Positions 58,135-64,000 of a DNA stretch of 64,000 nt are shown here, piece after piece. The stretch spans positions 1,178,001 through 1,242,000 of the forward strand of contig BSBN01000252.1 in assembly GCA_027924645.1 (NCBI GenBank), written 5' to 3'. Numbering within the stretch: position 1 is the first letter of the stretch; every line of letters starts with the position of its first letter. The DNA is from Cunninghamia lanceolata. Taxonomy: Eukaryota > Streptophyta > Pinopsida > Cupressales > Cupressaceae. Both the position numbers and the translations under genes were made by a program. The notes beneath the pieces were generated by a model. The model did not search any database and was not told the DNA's origin. It was given only the letters and a program-made list of their open reading frames with translations.

Positions 58135-59392
58135 GATACAGTCTTGCTACCTGTGGCATAAATTTACCAGTTTCATGTTGTTTTTAAATGAGTAATGCTT
58201 TGTTGCATGTATTTGGTTATCTATCTCCAAGTTGTGTGTGTTTTTCTTCTAAATCTAAATAGCTAAGGGTTATTTAGGATTTTGGAACATGGGATCTCTG
58301 TGTTGAATGTTTAATCTTCTACTTAAAACTTTTGTTCAAGGAACAAAATAAATGTTCTGGGTTAAGCATTGGGAAAAAATATATTGCAACAAGGATATCT
58401 GTAAGCATAGGTGACTAAATACTCAGTCTTGAGAAGTATTTGTAAGGCAGATACTAGAAAATCTCCTTGAAATCTAATTATTGATTTAAAGTTTATGGTA
58501 AGCATTCACATATGTATGCCTGTTGACTCCAAACCCTGAGAAAGGCACTGGTCTATTCTAGTATTGAGGTTATGACCCAAGATCCTAGTCTTGCATCCAA
58601 ATACAAAACAAAAATCAAAATCTTATTCATAAACTTTTAGGATTTAGGAGTAGTTTTAGAACCAATTTGATGCAGAGCAGGGGTAATCAAACTCAAAACA
58701 ACCTTAAACAAATGCCTTTGGTCATCAAAATGTGGGTTTTCCTTCACAAACCCTTGGTCTTCCTTGTAGCCTTTCAAAAAGGCAAAATTGGCATAACTCC
58801 TGATGCAGACCTAATCTCTAGGAAAGAAAACATGTTTAGGATACCCATTTGGCCATATTTCAACTAACCTCAAAATCAACTAGAGTTATTTTGTACGAAA
58901 AGTCTCATAATGTTTTGATGATTATTGTACTATTCATTTATTGAATATATTTGATCTAAGATGACTTTTGTTGAAATGAGAACAAAAAGAATTACTCCCT
59001 CTTTTTATAGTATTTATTATTAGTTAAAAGTTTAAACTTTATTGTATATAAAATTGGTCGGATCTTACACATCAATTTAGAAATATTGTGCTCCTGTTAA
59101 TTCAAAATTGGTGACATGTGTCATAGATTGCATACGACGTACGTGGAACATAGTTTGGAAACACTATTAAGTATTATCTATATACTTATTACTTACGTCA
59201 AATCAAGTATAAATATTTGCAAGCAGATTAAATTCACTTAAATTCACTTGAAAAGATATATCATATCACTTAAATATTGGCACGCTTGGAAAGATATCCC
59301 AAAGCTTTGAAGCCAAGCACCATTAATGAACCCTGGTTCTATTTAATGGAGCCCAACAATGCCTCATAGTTATACCAAAGTTTGAAGCTAGC
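58135..59392. other. 3' flank of element B, no feature seen
   Basis: AT-rich sequence without coding motif or recognised LTR. It may contain the element's 3' untranslated region. Confidence 0.3.
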
Positions 59393-60170
59393 TTGCTACT
59401 TAACAAAGAAATGGATACGCCAATTTGCCTTATAGCACTGCGAAGGCAAAATGCTCTCTTGGGTTTCATAATAGACTCGAGGCTTAGAGCTATAACGAAC
59501 CCTCACAAAATTGTCTGTTTGCACTTTCTGGAGTTGGAAGCTGCTAAAATGGTGCTTAGGAGGGACTTTTTAATAGATAGGAACAGATACAGAGTGAATT
59601 CCAACATAGCCTCTTGGTTCTTGGCATCATTGCTAGACCTTGGAGGTGTGAAGATAGGTATTATCATTCTGTTGCGAGATATTTTCAAGGTAGATTTTTT
59701 GGGTAATGATTTTGAGGTGGTTGTTGGGTCAGAGATGGGTGTGGGGATTCTGCAGTCTTCTAACCTACCAATGGTGTTATTTGGGGGAGAGATGGGTGTG
59801 GGGATTTAGCGGTTTCCCTTTCTACTCAACATGACAGATGGGGCTCTTGCTCACCACTGTCATTAGGCCACCATCGGTCTAAATTTTTTAAGGTACTCTC
59901 GAGCTCTCATCATGGAGCCAAATGCAGAATGGGTGCTGCGCTTCGCAGACCTAGTGGAAACAGGAGATTTTTATGGTTTCCCTTAGCCAGTGGTCAAGTG
60001 TTTTAAACTTTTGATTTTTGCTATGTAATATTGATGTAATATATTATATTATCGTGGGAAAGAATATGTATGGGAAGTTTTTGTAACATAATGATATGCC
60101 AGGGGCATAGCTATCCCTCAGCTATAATAATTTTTTGAATTAATAGCAATGAATGAATGAATGAAAGTTT
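59393..60170 (+). mobile_element. Possible LINE/SINE-like 3' end with (AATG)n tail
   Basis: An open stretch of 138 codons (59393-59809) contains LEAAKMVLRRDFLI and is followed by non-coding sequence ending GAATTAATAGC plus an (AATG)n tail at 60149-60166. A short tandem tail on a 3' end is typical of non-LTR elements. The peptide is unrecognised; a 3'-terminal LINE piece is the likeliest reading. MGVGI occurs twice near its end because of a small duplication (59736-59755 and 59791-59810). Confidence 0.35.
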
Positions 60171-60299
60171 TTATTGACATCCACGAGACCAAAAACTGTG
60201 AATAAATTTTTTATTAATATTAAATAGAATGTAATTAAATGATAACTATGACTGTAATTAAATGATAAGTGTCACTAAAAGTAGATTATGTTTATTGTT

Positions 60300-60868
60300 T
60301 ATATCATAAATTACTCGACCCGAACCATTGGATGAACAATTTGATAGATGGTTGTAGTTGCATTCCGGAATGAAATGCACAGACCGCTAGGCTTGCAAAC
60401 TTAAATCTCTGGAATCACCCTATAACCATTAGATTTACAAAGATCAATGGTTTAGAAATTGCTGTGAGCTGTCAATGCAGGACAGTTGTCAGACATGTAC
60501 TAATTGCATAGTCCGAAAGCAACACGTTGACCTGACGTTTCATTCACTAAAAATTTCACTTTATAAAAAAAGCAAACTTTCTAGTTTCTACTTTTTACCG
60601 CTAAGTGATTTTATTTTTAAGTGAGAGTCGAGAGGGATAGCACATGGGGAGATTTCATATTGCTCATTACAGTGCACCAGGGAGATTTCAGATTGTTCAT
60701 TGCAGTGCCATTTCCAACATAGCCGATAAGACAAAACATAGAATCCATAGGCTACGTTTCATCGTTTCTTAAAATCTTATTTTGTCAAACTTTGCGTTTA
60801 GGGTTGAGAGACTTAAGAAAAATTAAGGAGGACTTAAGAGGGAATTCACAATTTCACATTGTATAAGC
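60300..60868 (+). other. Leader of the second giant gag-like element
   Basis: 60310-60450 is related to 53320-53460 of element B. Immediately left is the (AATG)n tail of another element, so the element begins between ~60170 and ~60310. No LTR end was identified. GGGAGATTTCA-type sequence repeats twice at 60648-60692. Confidence 0.45.
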
Positions 60869-63800
60869 ATGTCTACCACCACTAGCAGACCAGACAAAGT
60901 TTTTGGTAAAGGCAGAGCAAGTATGAATAGAAAAATAGATTATTCTAAATTGCTTAAAACCTCAAGTTTGACTAATGAATATTTATGATCCTAACATGTA
61001 TGGTAAATTTACCTCAGAACTTAGATTTTCATGTGAGAATAAGGCTGCCAAGAAAAAGAAAGTTGATAGTATCAATGCACCATGGGTAACTGGATTAGGG
61101 CACATGATGTTACATGGGGTTTTCCCTTGCCCAGAATTTATCATGGTTTGTGCCCACAATTATGATGGTAACAAAATAGCAATTGTAAATAAGGATACCA
61201 AAGAAGAAATTTTATCCATTAAGGTAGAAGAATTTGGAAAAGTGTTGGGGTTTACAACCGAAGAATTTAGAGACGTCCACATTGACCTAGGAAAGCTTGC
61301 TAGTGATTATGAAGCAACGGATGAAAGGGACAAAAATGATTTCCTAAATAAAATAGTTCAAGAAAAAAACAACTTGAAAGATAACCATAAGCCTCCTTAT
61401 CCTTTGAAAATTTTTAAATCATGGGCTCAGGATACTATTTCCATGTTAGCATTTTGCCTCGGATTGGATAGCAATTGGGAAGTGGATGCAAGCCTTCTTG
61501 AAATGGTATATCATATCCATTATGGTATTGGTGTACATGTCAAATATAAATTTATTGAGAACATTGTAGAATCCATGCATAAACAATTTTTAATGATTAA
61601 AGGAGGTTCCCCCAAGACATTTAGGTTCACAACCTACTTGTGCTATTTTTTTCTATTCAAATTTAGTGGAATGTTTCAGACCAACAAGCTTCAGATTTAG
61701 CCCTATAGTAATGCTGAGGAAAATAAAATGGCTCCAGTATATGATTGGACCGCTAAGATAAGGATGCATGATTCTCGAAGGAACTACAATCATTTTGTAG
61801 ACTACTTTTTGGCTCCATTGCAACAAGTAATTACAAATAGTCCAATGCCTAGATTGCCTATATCATGTAGAGATTTCATTCAACTAGGAAAAGAAATACA
61901 ATTGGTTGATTGGTACTTATTGGAAGAATATATTGTGCTAAGATTTTATGGATCAGGAGTAGAGCCATACAAACTTCCAATCCATGTGACAGAAAGGGTT
62001 TTTGCATTGGAATATGTAAGGTAGATGCAGAGTACTGATGAACTACACTTTGTTGGTTAGCAAAAGAAGACCTTATTTCCTTCTTTACCTTTTTCATGTG
62101 GAGGGTTCACATTGGAGAGAAAAGCATTTAAGGTGGCACAAGATCTTTTAAAAATTTTTAATTTTGATGTTGTTTGTCACTGGTAGTATGATCCATGTGA
62201 CACCATTAAAACAATGATTGTGCCCAATAGGAATGCTGCAAGTAGAATTCAACATCAAAGTAAACCCTTGCTTGAAAATTTGAGAAACAAGGATTCCTAG
62301 GATGACGTCAAAATAGCAATGGAGAAAATTGCTACTGAGAAAGGTATTTCTTTTGAACAATTGTCAGCAGAAATTATGGCATTGCACCAAGTCCAAATTA
62401 TAGGAGCACCAGCAGAGAATGAAATCAGGAGGTATAACATTTTTTATGCAAAAAGTGATAAACCATCTATGAGAGAAAAAATGCTAGATTCTTTAAATGA
62501 GTCTTTTACAAAAAAAAATATTGGTCATGATAAAAAATTACTACATTTTGGTTTATGAGGAAGGAGCTAGGTGAACCAAGAACTGATGCAGACTATGGAG
62601 AAATCAATGAAGATGAAGAGTTTAGCAAATTGTGGAATATAGAGCATCCCAATGAATGTGAAGATGAAGAAACTGAAACTGATAGTGATGATGAACCTGA
62701 TGATGATAGGGATGAATAAAGCAATTTGAAACATGGTTTAAGTCGGGGCACAAAAAAATCATATACTTCAAGAGCAATCATAGCTGAAAAGTTGGGTTAT
62801 TGAGGTGGTGGTTTGGGGTCCCAAGGACAAGGCATTTGGCACCCAATAGATGTAGTCACTACTGCTAGAAAACCATTTGATAAATGAGGCCTAGGAGTTG
62901 AATCAGCTGATAAAATACACCAAGGTCATACAAGTAGAACTGAAAGAATTGATTATGTTACAACTTCAAATCCTAATCCTCATGGTCAGATGCAATCACG
63001 ACTTGGACATCCCCATGGTGGAGAGCCTAGTGTGACTGGCACTGCCACTGGTGGAGAACTTAGTCAACATGTGCTACAACAAAAGGTCCAACAACAAATT
63101 ACACACAAGAGGACACCAATACAAGATACCACACAAACACTCAGTGATCAAGGGACACAGAAGAGACAAAGGATTATGATAGGTCCAAGTCTAACTACGA
63201 GTTCCACTACAAAGGAATTATTTCCAGGCACTCCCCCAGTTAGTGTTGCAAGTACTCCTATTCCTTCACCATTCAAGCATTCCCTTATTCTTGCATCCCC
63301 AGATTTTGATTACATTCAAGAGTTTAAAAAGAAATCAGAATTGTATAAAAAGGAAAAGAAGCAACTGATGGAGAGTGTGTCTGCTGTAACTTCAGATCCT
63401 ACAACAACCATGATATTACCCACATTTGAAACAAATAGAGAAATCATGGAGTACACAATTGTTGTTCCCACAATTCAAAATAAACCAGAAAATTAGATGG
63501 ATTGATCTGAATTTCAGGTGAGCAATTTGCAATTTGATTTTTCTGGATTAAAAAATACTGACAAAATTAATATATCAAAGAAGAACAATGAATTGTTGTA
63601 CACATCATTGCTAAAGCATAATAGAGAGAAAAAAAGTTGCAGAATCAAATAGAAAAATTACAGGCAGACTTAGTAAATGAGAAATCAAAGAGGAAAGTAG
63701 TAGTTAACAAGAGCAATGAATTAGAAAAAAAATAAAAAAATCTGCCTCTACATCAACAAGCAAAGAGGATAAACAAATAGAGGTGGAATTGAATGGTCTG

Positions 63801-64000
63801 AAGCAAAGGTTAGATGAGATCAAAAATAAATATGATGAGGAAAAATTCACTTCAGAAAAATTAAGACAAAGCATTGGGAAAGCAAATAAACAGTGGGAAC
63901 AAAAATTGGACAAAGAGAGGTGAAAAAATGAAACATTGGCCGCCTAGCTTATGGAAGTAAAAAATGAAATAAAATCTTGTCAAAAAAAGATAACTGAATT
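60869..64000 (+). pseudogene. Giant gag-like ORF 'C' with G-patch-like motif, truncated by window edge
   Basis: Probably starts at ATG 60869 (MSTTTSRPDKVFGKGRASMN), with a one-base frameshift near 60975 into FTSELRFSCENKAAKKKK. The N-terminal domain (HMMLHGVFPCPEFIM, VEEFGKVLGFTTEEF, SWAQDTISMLAFCLGLDSN, YLCYFFLFKFSGMFQ) parallels that of ORF B. After TAG 61698 the frame continues (YDWTAKIRMHDSRRNYNHFV, then RLPISCRDFIQLGKEIQLVD), with further TAGs near 62024, 62057, 62186 and 62298. A frameshift near 62540 leads to an acidic stretch (DEETETDSDDEPDDDRDE), a G-patch-like motif at 62775-62905 (GGGLGSQGQGIWHPIDVV, then GLGVE), a Gln/Thr/Ser-rich segment and, after another frameshift in an A-run near 63635, a coiled coil reaching the edge (LNGLKQRLDEIKNKYDEEK). 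The stops again fit C-to-T or G-to-A change. Related to B; the polymerase question stays open because the window ends. Confidence 0.65.

Noticed and set aside
53320..60450. 53.3 kb and 60.3 kb similar segments as the two LTRs of one 7-kb element
   Set aside because: Similarity is short and diverges on both sides, no TG..CA ends or target duplication are visible, and a related ORF follows each segment. Shared leaders of two elements fit better, though not proven.

Overview
This window looks like gene-poor nuclear DNA of a seed plant, and the style (old, heavily decayed retrotransposons nested in AT-rich DNA, plant-type DUF4283 LINEs, Tork/Tnt1-like copia elements, non-autonomous LTR elements, telomere-like interstitial arrays) suggests a large conifer-like genome. 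The species cannot be read from the sequence. I see no intact host gene, no tRNA or rRNA gene and no bacterial or organellar gene. Almost everything recognisable is mobile-element DNA in some state of decay.

Layout. 0-3.3 kb: two decayed L1-type LINE ORF1 copies on the minus strand. 3.8-6.3 kb: telomere-like CCCTAA arrays interleaved with a TG-rich higher-order minisatellite and CT-rich blocks. 6.3-10.5 kb: AT-rich spacer with small tandem duplications. 10.5-12.05 kb: a 5'-truncated LINE ORF2 tail between ~55-bp direct repeats, then a LINE endonuclease scrap. 13.2-21.3 kb: an old minus-strand copia element split in its RNase H region by a 6.8-kb LTR element (13601-20437) that has no pol but encodes a gag-like ORF with a G-patch-like motif. 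21.3-36.3 kb: mostly unassigned, with traces of further LTR elements and a degenerate palindromic minisatellite near 34.3-35.0 kb.

36340-45327: a structurally complete Tork/Tnt1-like copia element on the minus strand, with LTRs of 1061 and 1053 bp, a TTCCC target duplication, an initiator-Met primer site and a polypurine tract. Gag, protease, integrase, reverse transcriptase and RNase H are all recognisable, but the element is dead (stops, frameshifts, lost integrase Asp). 49.46-50.2 kb: a second copy of the 10.6-kb LINE family, inverted. 51.7-52.7 kb: an L1-type LINE reverse transcriptase/zf-RVT scrap.

52.7-64 kb is the most unusual part. Two related, very long gag-like reading frames lie in tandem on the plus strand (54679-58131 and 60869 to beyond the window edge). 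They share a similar leader segment and a similar N-terminal domain. The first keeps one frame for about 1150 codons although it holds 12 in-frame stops, all explicable as C-to-T or G-to-A changes. The second carries a G-patch-like motif and a coiled coil. Neither has visible polymerase sequence. I read them, with the 13.6-20.4 kb element, as a broad class of large non-autonomous retroelements whose main coding product is a long gag-like protein; that is inference from shared architecture.
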